DNA of 64,000 nucleotides from Streptomyces flavotricini (GCF_020639365.1 NZ_JAINUL010000001.1:5499481-5563480), one strand, 5' to 3'. Shown: positions 9,243-17,326, numbered from the stretch's first letter. Made by a program: numbers and translations. Notes: generated by a model from the sequence alone, not told the origin.

Positions 9243-9296
9243 CGAGCGCCCCGTGTGAGGTCCGCCCAACCCGCCGTGCCTCCACGGGGCTTGTCC

Positions 9297-9302
9297 TAGA
9301 CT
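9297..9302 (+). promoter_or_regulatory. Candidate -10 (TAGACT) for a leaderless S41 protease mRNA
   Basis: TAGACT ends seven bases before the ATG of the protease gene and no ribosome-binding site is visible. The region between ftsX and this site contains the arms GCCCCGTG / CACGGGGC, which could form a weak terminator. Confidence 0.5.
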
Positions 9303-9309
9303 CGGCGCC

Positions 9310-10515
9310 ATGCCGGGACTGCCCGCCTTCTGTCTCCGGCCCCGCGACCTGCGTCGCGGGGCCGCTCTGACGTTGGCCTTCATCGCAGCCGTGGGCACGG
9401 CGGCGGGTACCGGCTGCTGGGACCGCGCGGACGCCGTCGGCGCCGGGTTAGCGGCCGCCGGTACGCAGAATCCCGCGGCCGGACCCGAGGCTTCCCGGGA
9501 GGCCGGGACCGGGACCGCGACGGCCGACCGCGAGGCCGTCGCCCGCGCCGCGGCCGAAGCCGCCGCCGAGGGCAAATCCGGCAAGAAGGCCGCCGAGGAA
9601 GTGGTCAGCCGCAGCGGCGACCGCTGGGGCATGGTCTACGACCAGGGCGAGTACGCCGCCTTCACCGAGGACCTCGACGGCCGCTGGACCGGAGTCGGCC
9701 TCTGGATCGAGAGCCGCCGGGACGACCGCATCGCCGTCGAGAAGGTCCAGCCCGGCAGTCCCGCCGACCGTTCCGGCCTGCGCGCCGGGGACCGGCTGCT
9801 GAGCGTCGACGGCCACGCCGTCACCGGCCTGCGCGTCGGCGACGTGGTCGCCCTGCTGCGCGGCGGCGCCGGCACCCCGGTCGTCCTGCACCTCACCCGG
9901 GACGGCGCCGACCTCACCGAGACCCTGCGCCGCGAGCAGCTGCACACCGAGCCCGTGACCGTACGGGAACTCCCGGGCGGGATCACCGTCATCAAGGTCG
10001 CCTCCTTCAGCCGCGGCTCGGGCGAACAGGTCCGGGCCGCCGTCCGCGCGGCCGGGCCGGGCACCGGCTTCATGCTCGACCTGCGCGGCAACCCGGGCGG
10101 TCTCGTCACCGAGGCCGTGACGGCCGCCTCGGCGTTCCTGGACGGCGGGCTGGTGGCCACGTACGACGTACGCGGGGCCCAGCGCGCCCTGTACGCGAGC
10201 CCGGGCGGGGACACCGCGAGGCCCCTGGTGACGCTGGTCGACGGCGGCACGATGAGCGCGGCGGAGCTGGTGACGGGCGCCCTCCAGGACCGCGGCCGCG
10301 CGGTGGCGGTGGGCACGAGGACCTTCGGCAAGGGCTCGGTGCAGATGCCGACGCCGCTCCCGGACGGCTCGGTGGCGGAGCTGACGGTGGGCACGTACCG
10401 CACCCCGGCCGGCCGCAGCCTCGACGGCAGCGGCATCACCCCCGACCTCGCGGCGGGCGAGGGGGCCGAGGAACGGGCCCGCACGGTATTGGGTGGCCTC
10501 GGGGTGGGTCCGTAG
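9310..10515 (+). CDS. PDZ-containing C-terminal processing protease (S41), with a TTA codon
   Basis: 401 aa. The N terminus has a hydrophobic helix, then TGC, which could be a lipobox. A linker follows, then a PDZ domain about residues 130-200 and the S41 protease core. The Ser-Lys dyad is visible: Ser316 (GTMSAAE) and Lys341 (TFGKGSVQ). It probably works outside the membrane, trimming C termini of exported proteins. Leu47 is encoded by TTA (9448-9450), the rare codon read by the bldA tRNA in Streptomyces, so its translation may depend on development. It lies between ftsX and smpB, as in other streptomycetes. Confidence 0.92.
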   Translation: MPGLPAFCLRPRDLRRGAALTLAFIAAVGTAAGTGCWDRADAVGAGLAAAGTQNPAAGPEASREAGTGTATADREAVARAAAEAAAEGKSGKKAAEEVVSRSGDRWGMVYDQGEYAAFTEDLDGRWTGVGLWIESRRDDRIAVEKVQPGSPADRSGLRAGDRLLSVDGHAVTGLRVGDVVALLRGGAGTPVVLHLTRDGADLTETLRREQLHTEPVTVRELPGGITVIKVASFSRGSGEQVRAAVRAAGPGTGFMLDLRGNPGGLVTEAVTAASAFLDGGLVATYDVRGAQRALYASPGGDTARPLVTLVDGGTMSAAELVTGALQDRGRAVAVGTRTFGKGSVQMPTPLPDGSVAELTVGTYRTPAGRSLDGSGITPDLAAGEGAEERARTVLGGLGVGP

Positions 10516-10533
10516 TGCGAAAATGAGCGCACT

Positions 10534-11019
10534 ATGGCTAAGGAAACAGGGCGCAAGCTGATCGCCCAGAACAAGAAGGCGCGGCACGACTACACGATCA
10601 TCGACACCTACGAGTGCGGCCTCGTGCTCACGGGTACCGAGGTCAAGTCCCTGCGCCAGGGCCGGGCCTCGCTGGTGGACGGGTTCGTGTCGGTGGAGAG
10701 CGGCGAGGCCTGGCTCTACAACGTGCACGTGCCGGAGTACAGCCAGGGCACCTGGACCAACCACAGCGCCCGCCGCAAGCGCAAGCTCCTGCTGCACCGC
10801 GAGGAGATCGACAAGCTGGACTCGAAGACCGGCGAGACGGGCAACACGATCGTGCCGCTCTCGCTGTACTTCAAGGACGGCCGTGCGAAGGTCGAGATCG
10901 CGCTGGCGAAGGGCAAGAAGGAGTACGACAAGCGCCAGGCGCTGCGCGAGAAGCAGGACACGCGCGAGACGAACCGGGTCATCTCGGCCGTGAAGCGCAA
11001 GGAGCGCGGTCAGCTGTAA
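10534..11019 (+). CDS. smpB: SsrA-binding protein SmpB
   Basis: 161 aa. SmpB binds the tRNA-like end of tmRNA and delivers it to stalled ribosomes. The OB-fold core is visible from NKKARHDYTI to the IDKLDSKTGE region, and it ends in the basic tail (DTRETNRVISAVKRKERG) that enters the empty mRNA channel. It starts 18 bases after the protease gene. Its RNA partner ssrA is about 100 bases downstream, so the complete rescue system is encoded together. Confidence 0.96.
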   Translation: MAKETGRKLIAQNKKARHDYTIIDTYECGLVLTGTEVKSLRQGRASLVDGFVSVESGEAWLYNVHVPEYSQGTWTNHSARRKRKLLLHREEIDKLDSKTGETGNTIVPLSLYFKDGRAKVEIALAKGKKEYDKRQALREKQDTRETNRVISAVKRKERGQL

Positions 11020-11121
11020 TCTCCTGGCATCCCGTGGTCCACTTCGCGTACCATGGCGTCAGCACCCGCCGCTCGCGGTGGGAGCAGTTTGTGAAGTATC
11101 TAATTGAACAGCGTGAAACAT

Positions 11122-11507
11122 GGGGATGATCGGTTTCGACAGCGGATGTCGATGCAGGGGAAGCGAGCCGAGGAAGCGGCAATGATCTCGCTAACCACAT
11201 GTCGCAAAAAATAATCGCCAACTCCAAGAGCGATAACTCCCGCTTCACCCTCGCTGCCTAATAACAGTGAGCTGAAGCCTCTGTGAGGAGCGTCAGCCCG
11301 GAAGTGGTCCCGGTCCGGATCCTGGCGTCAATTAGGGATCTAAACCTCTAGCCCCGGTCACGGGGGTTGGAGGGAAACCAAACAGTGACTGAGCCCGTCG
11401 GAGACTTGTCCGTGTGATCTCCGGGGCCGAGAAAAGCGCAGCGGACTGCGCTCGGAGAAGCCCTGCTTCTGCACCGTTGGACGCGGGTTCGATTCCCGCC
11501 ATCTCCA
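11122..11507 (+). ncRNA. ssrA: Transfer-messenger RNA (tmRNA)
   Basis: The 5-prime end GGGGATG pairs with CATCTCC near 11500-11506 to form a tRNA-like acceptor stem; the CCA tail is not encoded. The T arm GCGGGTTCGATTCCCGC is intact. The mRNA-like part resumes at GCC 11217 and reads ANSKSDNSRFTLAA before TAA at 11259, ending in the LAA degron expected for ClpXP-type proteases. Length is about 386 bases. The pseudoknot regions were not folded in detail. Confidence 0.93.
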
Positions 11508-11523
11508 CTCATCCCATGTGGGC

Positions 11524-11557
11524 GAAGGCCCCGCAGCCACCAGGCTGCGGGGCCTTC
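11524..11557. terminator. Hairpin after ssrA
   Basis: A 15-bp perfect stem (11524-11538 with 11543-11557) and a four-base loop lie 17 bases after the tmRNA end. It also faces the convergent yoeB gene. Confidence 0.8.
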
Positions 11558-11581
11558 GTCATGCCCGGAGCGTCCGCGGCA

Positions 11582-11839
11582 TCAGTAGTGGTAGCGCGCC
11601 GTGAGCACCTTCACTTCCTTCTCGTCCGCCCGGTACACGAGGCGGTGCTCGTCGTCGATGCGGCGGGACCCGTAGCCGGACAGTTCCCCCTTCAGCGGTT
11701 CGGGCTTGCCGATGCCGGTGAACGGGTCGCGCCGGATCTCGCCGATCAGACGGGTGATCCGGCGGGCCATCTTCAGGTCGGAGGAGAGCCAGAACAGGAA
11801 GTCCTCCCACGCGGCAGGGTCGAAGTGAACGCTCCTCAC
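11582..11839 (-). CDS. yoeB: Toxin YoeB (Txe/YoeB family)
   Basis: 85 aa, RelE-superfamily ribosome-dependent mRNA endonuclease. The family pattern is clear: an N-terminal FDPAAWEDFLFW, then KPEPLKGELSGYGSRRI, then DDEHRLVYR, ending in TARYHY with the conserved C-terminal His-Tyr. It overlaps the antitoxin gene by four bases (ATGA), so it is translationally coupled and made after YefM. It lies back to back with ssrA, the RNA that rescues ribosomes stalled on cleaved mRNA. Confidence 0.9.
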   Translation of the reverse strand: MRSVHFDPAAWEDFLFWLSSDLKMARRITRLIGEIRRDPFTGIGKPEPLKGELSGYGSRRIDDEHRLVYRADEKEVKVLTARYHY

Positions 11840-12111
11840 TCCTCCCCACCGGCCAGTCGCCGCAGCTCGTCCATGCTCTTGGCGACCGACGCCGCGCCCT
11901 CGCGGTCGCGCGCGACGGCCTCCACCAGCCGCTGGGCGTTGGCGGGGGAGCGCAGCAGGTAGACGGTCTCCTGCCAGGAGTCGTAGTCGTCGGCGGACAT
12001 CAGAACGGCGTCACCGTTCCTGGACGTGATGCGCACCGGGGTGTGGTCGGTGTTGACCCGTTCGATCAGCGGGAACAGGGTCGCCCTGGCTTCACTGGCG
12101 CTTATGGACAT
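11836..12111 (-). CDS. yefM: Antitoxin YefM (Phd/YefM family)
   Basis: 91 aa. The N-terminal half (SISASEARATLFPLIERV) is the dimeric DNA-binding Phd/YefM fold. The C-terminal half is an extended toxin-binding tail (LVEAVARDREGAASVAKS). A GGAGGAG site lies about eight bases before the ATG. YefM represses its own operon, helped by YoeB; four GTAC cores just upstream are candidate operators. An orthologous YefM/YoeB pair has been described in S. lividans. Confidence 0.9.
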   Translation of the reverse strand: MSISASEARATLFPLIERVNTDHTPVRITSRNGDAVLMSADDYDSWQETVYLLRSPANAQRLVEAVARDREGAASVAKSMDELRRLAGGEE

Positions 12112-12130
12112 GATCCGCTCCTCCGGTGGT

Positions 12131-12171
12131 GGTACGTCTTTACGGTACCTGGCTCGTACCGGAAAGTCGTA
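12131..12171. promoter_or_regulatory. Candidate YefM operator: four GTAC cores
   Basis: GTAC occurs at 12131, 12144, 12155 and 12168, that is at intervals of 13, 11 and 13 bases, about one helical turn, directly upstream of yefM on the minus strand. Known: the E. coli YefM-YoeB operator is built from palindromes with a TGTACA core. A -10-like TACCGT (minus strand) lies at 12146-12141. The block overlaps the 3-prime end of the neighbouring MFS gene. Confidence 0.4.
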
Positions 12172-13384
12172 CCGGTCGGCAGATGAGGAGGGCCAGGACG
12201 GCCGCCGCCGCCGGGAGGGCGTAGGGGGTCGTGGGGCCCAGGTGGTCGATCAGGGTGCCCGCCGCGGCCGCGCCCAGGGCTATGCCCGTCAGGATGGCCG
12301 TCACCGCCAGGGTCATCGACTCGTTGAGGCGGCCCTCGGGGGCGAGGGCGTGGACGCGGGACATCGCCGTGACCATGGTCGGGGCCGTGGCCATGCCGGC
12401 CAGGAGGAGGGCGGCGGCCAGCAGGGGGAGGGAGCCGGTGGCCGCCGCCGCCCAGGGGAGGGCCAGGGCCGCGGTCAAGGTGATCAGGCAGGTCCGCAGG
12501 GTCCGGGGGCGCAGGGTGCCGTAGAGCAGGCCGGCCGCGCAGGAGCCCGCCGCCTGCAGGGCCAGGACCAGGCCGGTGGCGGCGCCCAGGCCGCGGGCCT
12601 CGAGGTGGGCGATCGACGTCACCTCCATCGAGCCGAACAGCACCCCGAGGGGAGCGAAGAGGGCCAGTGCGGGCATCAGGGGGCGGAGCGGGGAGCTGCC
12701 GGCCCGGGGTGGCGATGCCGGGGGCTGCGTCCGGCGCTGGGCCGTGAAGAGGAGCATGCCCGTCAGGAGCAGGGCTGCCGCGGTGAGGGTGCCCGCCTCC
12801 GGGAAGGCGGCCGAGCAGAGGAACGCCGCCACCACCGGGCCGAGCATGTAGCACAGCTCGTCGGCGGCCTGCTCGAACGACATCGCCGTGTGGTGCGCTG
12901 CGGGGGAGTCGCGCAGCAGGTGGGTCCAGCGGGCCCGGGACATGCCGCCGATGTTGGGGGTGGTCGCGGTGGCGGCGTACGAGGCGAACAGGGTCCAGGC
13001 GGGGGCGTGCGCACGGACGCAGGCGACCAGTGCCACCGAACCGAGCACCGCGATCAGCGTCGCCGGCACGGCGACCCGGGCCTGGCCGTACCGGTCGACC
13101 ATGCGGGCGGTCCACGGCGCGACCAGCGCGGTGGCGGCCAGTCCGGTGGCGGTGACCGCGCCGGCGAGGGCGTACGAGCCGCGCTGGCCGGCGATCATCA
13201 TGACCGCACTGATGCCGAACATGCCCATGGGCAGGCGCGCCAGCAGGTTCCCGGCCGTGAAGGCCCGGGTCCCGGGATACGAGAAGAGGCGGGCGTACGG
13301 GCCCTGTGCGCGGGGGCGGCGGTGGTGGTGCGGGGCGGGGGCTATCACGAGCGTCGAGCCCGTCACGGTCATCAGCGGCGGCAT
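12140..13384 (-). CDS. MFS transporter (probable exporter)
   Basis: 414 aa with about 12 hydrophobic helices, beginning with TRAFTAGNLLARLPMGM and the loop motif DRYGQARVAVPA between helices 2 and 3. It resembles small-molecule/drug exporters of the DHA type. The substrate is unknown. ATG 13384 was chosen because GGAG lies upstream; ATG 13372 is an alternative. It is divergent from a LysR regulator 84 bases away, which probably controls it. Its stop is 28 bases from the yefM start, so the antitoxin operator overlaps its end. Confidence 0.85.
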   Translation of the reverse strand: MPPLMTVTGSTLVIAPAPHHHRRPRAQGPYARLFSYPGTRAFTAGNLLARLPMGMFGISAVMMIAGQRGSYALAGAVTATGLAATALVAPWTARMVDRYGQARVAVPATLIAVLGSVALVACVRAHAPAWTLFASYAATATTPNIGGMSRARWTHLLRDSPAAHHTAMSFEQAADELCYMLGPVVAAFLCSAAFPEAGTLTAAALLLTGMLLFTAQRRTQPPASPPRAGSSPLRPLMPALALFAPLGVLFGSMEVTSIAHLEARGLGAATGLVLALQAAGSCAAGLLYGTLRPRTLRTCLITLTAALALPWAAAATGSLPLLAAALLLAGMATAPTMVTAMSRVHALAPEGRLNESMTLAVTAILTGIALGAAAAGTLIDHLGPTTPYALPAAAAVLALLICRPVRLSGTSQVP

Positions 13385-13391
13385 GATCCAA

Positions 13392-13437
13392 GGCTCCGGC
13401 GCGGGGCCCCCGGGCGTCCAACACCTGTTCCGGAGCC
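13392..13437. promoter_or_regulatory. Inverted repeat in the MFS/LysR divergent region
   Basis: GGCTCCGG at 13392-13399 and CCGGAGCC at 13430-13437 are perfect 8-bp arms 30 bases apart, in the 84-base gap between divergent genes. It could be a LysR-regulator binding site or part of a DNA loop; no classical T-n11-A core was identified. Confidence 0.35.
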
Positions 13438-13456
13438 ATTCACCCGGTTCCGTTGT

Positions 13457-13462
13457 TAGTCT
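13457..13462 (+). promoter_or_regulatory. Candidate -10 (TAGTCT) for a leaderless LysR mRNA
   Basis: TAGTCT ends six bases before the GTG at 13469 and there is no ribosome-binding site, giving leaderless geometry. Confidence 0.45.
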
Positions 13463-13468
13463 CCCTGC

Positions 13469-14434
13469 GTGATACCCCGTGATGTGGAACCCCGGCTGCT
13501 GCGCGGGTTCGTCGCCGTGGCCGAGGAACTGCACTTCACCCGCGCCGCCGCCCGCCTGTACGTCGCCCAGCAGGCGCTGAGCCGCGACGTACGGCGGCTG
13601 GAAACAGCCCTGGGCGCGGGGCTGTTCGTACGGACCACGCGCGCCGTCGAGCTGACCGCCGACGGGGAGCGGCTGCTGCCCCTGGCCCGGCGGGTGCTGG
13701 CCGCGCACGAGGCGCTCGCCGCCGCCTTCGGCGGCCCCCGGGCGCTGCTCGTCGACCTCAACACCGACGGGCCGAGCACCGCCCGCACCGTCCTGGAGCG
13801 GGCCCGCGAACTCGCCCCGGACTGCGAGCTGATGGCCCGCTTCGAGAGCGGGCTGACCTACGCCGCGGCCGAGGTCGCCGCCGGGCGCCTCGACGTGTCC
13901 TTCGGGTACGCCGACGGCCTGGACCCGGCGCTGCGGGCCCGCCTCGCGCACCGGCCCGTGCGGTACGAGCCGCTCGCGGTGCTGCTCCCCGAGGGGCACC
14001 CGCTGGCCGCGCGGGCCGACGTACCGCTGGACGCGCTGGCCGGGGAGAGCGTGTACGCGGGGGCCGGCAATCCGCGGACCCTGGAGTGGACCGGCCTCGC
14101 CCGCGAGCTGCTGGAGGGCCGCGGGATCGCGCTCGCGCCGCCCGCGCCCGTGGCCATGGGGAAGGACGAGTTCGGCCGGGTCATGGCCAAGACGCGCAAT
14201 CCGGTCCTGGTGACCGTGGACTTCCTCGACCTGCCCGGGTCCGTGAAGCGGCCGCTGGTCGACCCGGTGCCGCTGTCCCCGCTGTCGATGGTGTGGCGCA
14301 AGGGTTTCAGCCACCCCGGGCTCGACGCGCTGCACCGGGCCGCGGACCTCCTCGCCGCCGGACACGGCTGGCTGGAGGTGCCCCCGGCGAGCTGGCGCCC
14401 CGCCGCGCTCACAGGCGGCCCCGGCGGCGGGTGA
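13469..14434 (+). CDS. LysR-family transcriptional regulator
   Basis: 321 aa. The N-terminal winged helix-turn-helix has the family pattern LLRGFVAVAEELHFTRAA..LYVAQQALSRDVRRLE. The C-terminal part is a periplasmic-binding-like effector domain, though shorter and more Gly/Ala-rich than usual. It is divergent from the MFS exporter and most likely regulates it together with itself. narK starts about 100 bases downstream but has its own signals. The effector is unknown. Confidence 0.88.
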   Translation: MIPRDVEPRLLRGFVAVAEELHFTRAAARLYVAQQALSRDVRRLETALGAGLFVRTTRAVELTADGERLLPLARRVLAAHEALAAAFGGPRALLVDLNTDGPSTARTVLERARELAPDCELMARFESGLTYAAAEVAAGRLDVSFGYADGLDPALRARLAHRPVRYEPLAVLLPEGHPLAARADVPLDALAGESVYAGAGNPRTLEWTGLARELLEGRGIALAPPAPVAMGKDEFGRVMAKTRNPVLVTVDFLDLPGSVKRPLVDPVPLSPLSMVWRKGFSHPGLDALHRAADLLAAGHGWLEVPPASWRPAALTGGPGGG

Positions 14435-14441
14435 GTGCAAG

Positions 14442-14457
14442 GTTTCCCGCCGGTCAT
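14442..14457 (-). promoter_or_regulatory. Possible GlnR box upstream of narK
   Basis: Read on the minus strand: ATGAC-n6-GAAAC, close to the GlnR consensus gTnAC-n6-GAAAC. It lies about 75 bases before the narK ATG. GlnR is the nitrogen-status regulator known to act on nitrate-assimilation genes in Streptomyces. Only one pair of half-sites is seen. Confidence 0.35.
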
Positions 14458-14531
14458 CCGGTGGGGACCGGGGCCGAAACGCGCCGTTCCTACGGTCGTC
14501 ACCACGGACGCGAGAGCTGTGGAGGCGTGTG

Positions 14532-15902
14532 ATGACCGGTACGACCGCACCGCGCAAGGGGGGCCGCTGGATCGAGCGGTGGGAACCCGAGGACGAGACC
14601 TTCTGGAAGGAGTCCGGGGAGCGCATCGCCCGCCGGAACCTGCTCTACTCGGTGCTCTCCGAGCACATCGGGTTCTCCATCTGGACCCTGTGGTCGGTGA
14701 TGGTGCTGTTCATGGGTCCCGGGTACGGGATCGACCCGGCCGGGAAGTTCTTCCTCATCGGGACGGCCACCTTCGTGGGCGCCCTCGTCCGGGTGCCGTA
14801 CACCTTCGCCGTCGCCCGCTTCGGCGGCCGCAACTGGACCGTCGTCAGCGCCCTGCTGCTGCTCGCGCCGACCGGGGCCGCGCTGGTCGTCATGGAGCCG
14901 GGGACCTCGTACGGGACCTTCCTGGCGGTCGCCGCGCTGACGGGTGTGGGCGGCGGCAACTTCGCCTCCTCCATGACCAACATCAACGCCTTCTTCCCGC
15001 TGCGCAAGAAGGGCTGGGCGCTCGGCCTGAACGCGGGCGGCGGGAACATCGGCGTGCCCGTGGTGCAGCTCGTCGCCCTGCTGGTCATCGGGACCGCCGG
15101 GGCCGGGCACCCGAGGCTGCTGCTGGCGGTCTACCTGCCGCTGATCGTGGCCGCGGCGGCGCTGGCCCTGCTGCGGATGGACAACCTGGCGCCCGTGCGC
15201 AATGACACCGGAGCCGTCCGCGAGGCGGTCCGCGACGCCCACACCTGGATCATGGCGTTCCTGTACATCGGAACCTTCGGTTCCTTCATCGGCTACAGCT
15301 TCGCCTTCGGCCTCGTCCTCCAGACGCAGTTCGGCCGCACTCCCCTCCAGGCCGCCTCGCTCACCTTCGTCGGGCCGCTGCTCGGCTCGCTGATCCGGCC
15401 CGTCGGGGGCGCCCTCGCGGACCGGTTCGGCGGCGCCCGGATCACCCTCGCGACGTTCGTCGCCATGGCGGGCGCGACCGGGATCGTCGTCTACGCCTCG
15501 GGCGAGGAGTCGCTGCCCGTCTTCCTCGTCGGGTTCGTGGCGCTGTTCGTGCTCAGCGGGCTCGGGAACGGCTCCACGTACAAGATGATCCCCGGCATCT
15601 TCCAGGCCAAGGCGCTGGCGCGGGGCATGGGCGTCGAGGCGGCGGCCGCGTACGGGCGCCGGCTGTCCGGGGCCGCCATGGGGCTCATCGGCGCGGTCGG
15701 CGCACTCGGCGGCCTCGGCATCAACCTGGCCTTCCGGGAGGCGTTCTCGACCTCCGGGTCCGGGACGGCCGCCTTCGTCACCTTCCTCGGCTTCTACGCG
15801 GCGTGCTGCGCGGTGACGTGGGCGGTATACCTTCGCCGGTCCGCCCCCGCGGTGCTCCCGGCGACCGGGGCCGGGGCGAAGCCGCAGCTCACATCGGTGT
15901 AA
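14532..15902 (+). CDS. narK: Nitrate/nitrite transporter NarK (NNP family)
   Basis: 456 aa MFS protein with about 12 transmembrane helices. The nitrate signature is clear in GGGNFASSMTNINAFFP and the later glycine-rich GLGNGSTYKMIP. Imports nitrate and/or exports nitrite. ATG 14532 was preferred to the GTG at 14529 because GGAGG is six bases away. It is followed by nnaR, a regulator of nitrate/nitrite genes; the same pair occurs in S. coelicolor (from memory SCO2959/SCO2958). It is not next to the nitrate or nitrite reductase genes here. Confidence 0.92.
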   Translation: MTGTTAPRKGGRWIERWEPEDETFWKESGERIARRNLLYSVLSEHIGFSIWTLWSVMVLFMGPGYGIDPAGKFFLIGTATFVGALVRVPYTFAVARFGGRNWTVVSALLLLAPTGAALVVMEPGTSYGTFLAVAALTGVGGGNFASSMTNINAFFPLRKKGWALGLNAGGGNIGVPVVQLVALLVIGTAGAGHPRLLLAVYLPLIVAAAALALLRMDNLAPVRNDTGAVREAVRDAHTWIMAFLYIGTFGSFIGYSFAFGLVLQTQFGRTPLQAASLTFVGPLLGSLIRPVGGALADRFGGARITLATFVAMAGATGIVVYASGEESLPVFLVGFVALFVLSGLGNGSTYKMIPGIFQAKALARGMGVEAAAAYGRRLSGAAMGLIGAVGALGGLGINLAFREAFSTSGSGTAAFVTFLGFYAACCAVTWAVYLRRSAPAVLPATGAGAKPQLTSV

Positions 15903-15908
15903 CGGCGG

Positions 15909-15924
15909 TTTACGGACACGAAAT
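15909..15924 (+). promoter_or_regulatory. Possible GlnR box upstream of nnaR
   Basis: TTTAC-n6-GAAAT starting seven bases after the narK stop matches most of gTnAC-n6-GAAAC. It could link nnaR to nitrogen status. The match is imperfect (first and last positions differ). Confidence 0.3.
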
Positions 15925-15928
15925 ACGG

Positions 15929-15970
15929 CGGAACCGAGCCTGACACGCCGAGTTGACAGGCTCGGTTCCG
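15929..15970. terminator. 14-bp hairpin between narK and nnaR
   Basis: Perfect arms 15929-15942 and 15957-15970 with a 14-base loop, 26 bases after the narK stop. It is probably the narK terminator and suggests nnaR has its own promoter. A large operator palindrome is the alternative. Confidence 0.6.
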
Positions 15971-16028
15971 TTCCCGCGGCATGTGATCGCGCGACGTGAT
16001 GACGACCCACTGGGCAAGGCAGGTCACC

Positions 16029-17222
16029 ATGGACGACACCCGTACAGTCGCCACCCCGACGGCCACCCCGACGGCCACCCCGACGGCCACCCCCGCGGCG
16101 GGCCCGCTCGCGGGATTCACCGTGGGGGTCACCGCGGCCCGGCGGGCGGACGACCTGATCGCCCTGCTGCGCCGGCGGGGGGCCACCGTCGTGCACGCCC
16201 CGGCCCTGCGGATCGTGCCGCTGGCCGACGACAGCGAACTGCTCGCCGCGACGAAGGAGTTGATCGCCTGCCCGCCGGACACGGTCGTCGCCACCACCGC
16301 GATCGGATTCCGCGGGTGGATCGAGGCCGCCGACGGGTGGGGGATCGGCGAGGAGCTGCTGGCGCGGCTGCGGGCCACCGAACTGCTGGCGCGCGGGCCG
16401 AAGGTGAAGGGGGCCGTCCGGGCCGCCGCTCTGGTGGAGACCTGGTCCCCGCAGTCCGAATCCCTCGCGGAGGTGCTCGACCGGATGCTGGCCGCCGGGG
16501 TCGCCGGGCGGCGCATCGCGCTGCAGCTGCACGGGGAGCCGCTGCCCGGCTTCGTCGAGGCGCTGCGGGCCGGCGGGGCCGAGGTGGTCGTGGTCCCCGT
16601 GTACCGGTGGATGGCGCCGGAGGACCTCGCGCCGATGGACCGGCTGCTGGACGCGGTGGCCGCCGGAGCCGGCGCGATCGACGCGGTGAGCTTCACCTCG
16701 GCTCCGGCGGCGGCGTCGCTGCTGGCGCGGGCGCGGGAGCGGGGGATGGACGGGGCGGTGCTCGCGGCGCTGCGGGGGGACGTGCTGTCGGCGTGCGTGG
16801 GGCCGGTGACGGCGCTGCCGCTGCAGGCGCACGGGGTGGACACGGTGCAGCCGGAGCGGTTCCGGCTGGGGCCGCTGGTGCAGCTGCTGTGCCAGGAGCT
16901 GCCGGGGCGGGCGCGGGTGCTGCCGGTGGCGGGGCACCGGATGGAGATCCGGGGGCACGCGGTGCTGCTGGACGCGGAGCTGCGGGCGGTGCCGCCCGCG
17001 GGGATGGCGCTGCTGCGGGCGCTGGCCCGGCGGCCGGGGTGGGTCGTGGGCCGGGCGGATCTGTTGCGGGCACTGCCGGGGGCGGGGCGGGACGAGCACG
17101 CCGTGGAGACGGCGATGGCCCGGCTGCGGGGGGCGCTGGGTGTGCCGAACCTGATCCAGACCGTGGTGAAGAGGGGGTACCGGCTGGCGCTGGACGCGGG
17201 TGAATGCGCGCCGGTGGACTGA
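16029..17222 (+). CDS. nnaR: Nitrate/nitrite regulator NnaR: HemD-like domain plus winged helix
   Basis: 397 aa from ATG 16029. After a TPTATPTAT repeat, residues about 20-280 are a uroporphyrinogen-III synthase (HemD) fold (FTVGVTAARRADDLIALL; VVATTAIGFRGW; DAVSFTSAPAAASLL). The C-terminal ~95 residues are an OmpR-type winged helix (LLRALARRPGWVVGRADLL; VVKRGYRLAL). Known: S. coelicolor NnaR has this architecture and activates nitrate/nitrite assimilation genes together with GlnR. Whether the HemD part still makes uroporphyrinogen III is not readable; sensing is more likely. A GTG at 15996 in frame is an alternative start without a ribosome-binding site. Confidence 0.88.
   Translation: MDDTRTVATPTATPTATPTATPAAGPLAGFTVGVTAARRADDLIALLRRRGATVVHAPALRIVPLADDSELLAATKELIACPPDTVVATTAIGFRGWIEAADGWGIGEELLARLRATELLARGPKVKGAVRAAALVETWSPQSESLAEVLDRMLAAGVAGRRIALQLHGEPLPGFVEALRAGGAEVVVVPVYRWMAPEDLAPMDRLLDAVAAGAGAIDAVSFTSAPAAASLLARARERGMDGAVLAALRGDVLSACVGPVTALPLQAHGVDTVQPERFRLGPLVQLLCQELPGRARVLPVAGHRMEIRGHAVLLDAELRAVPPAGMALLRALARRPGWVVGRADLLRALPGAGRDEHAVETAMARLRGALGVPNLIQTVVKRGYRLALDAGECAPVD
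16051..16094 (+). repeat. 12-bp tandem repeat in the nnaR 5-prime end
   Basis: About 3.7 copies of CCACCCCGACGG encode Thr-Pro-Thr-Ala units before the HemD domain. The unit is a multiple of three, so copy-number change would only lengthen the linker. Confidence 0.8.
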
Positions 17223-17326
17223 CCGGTCGGTCGCCGTGGCGTGCGGGGGCGCCCGCCTCGCACCCCCGTACCCCCTGCCCCGCGCCCCGGACGCGGGCGG
17301 GGCTGGATGTGGCGGCCTGGGTTGGC

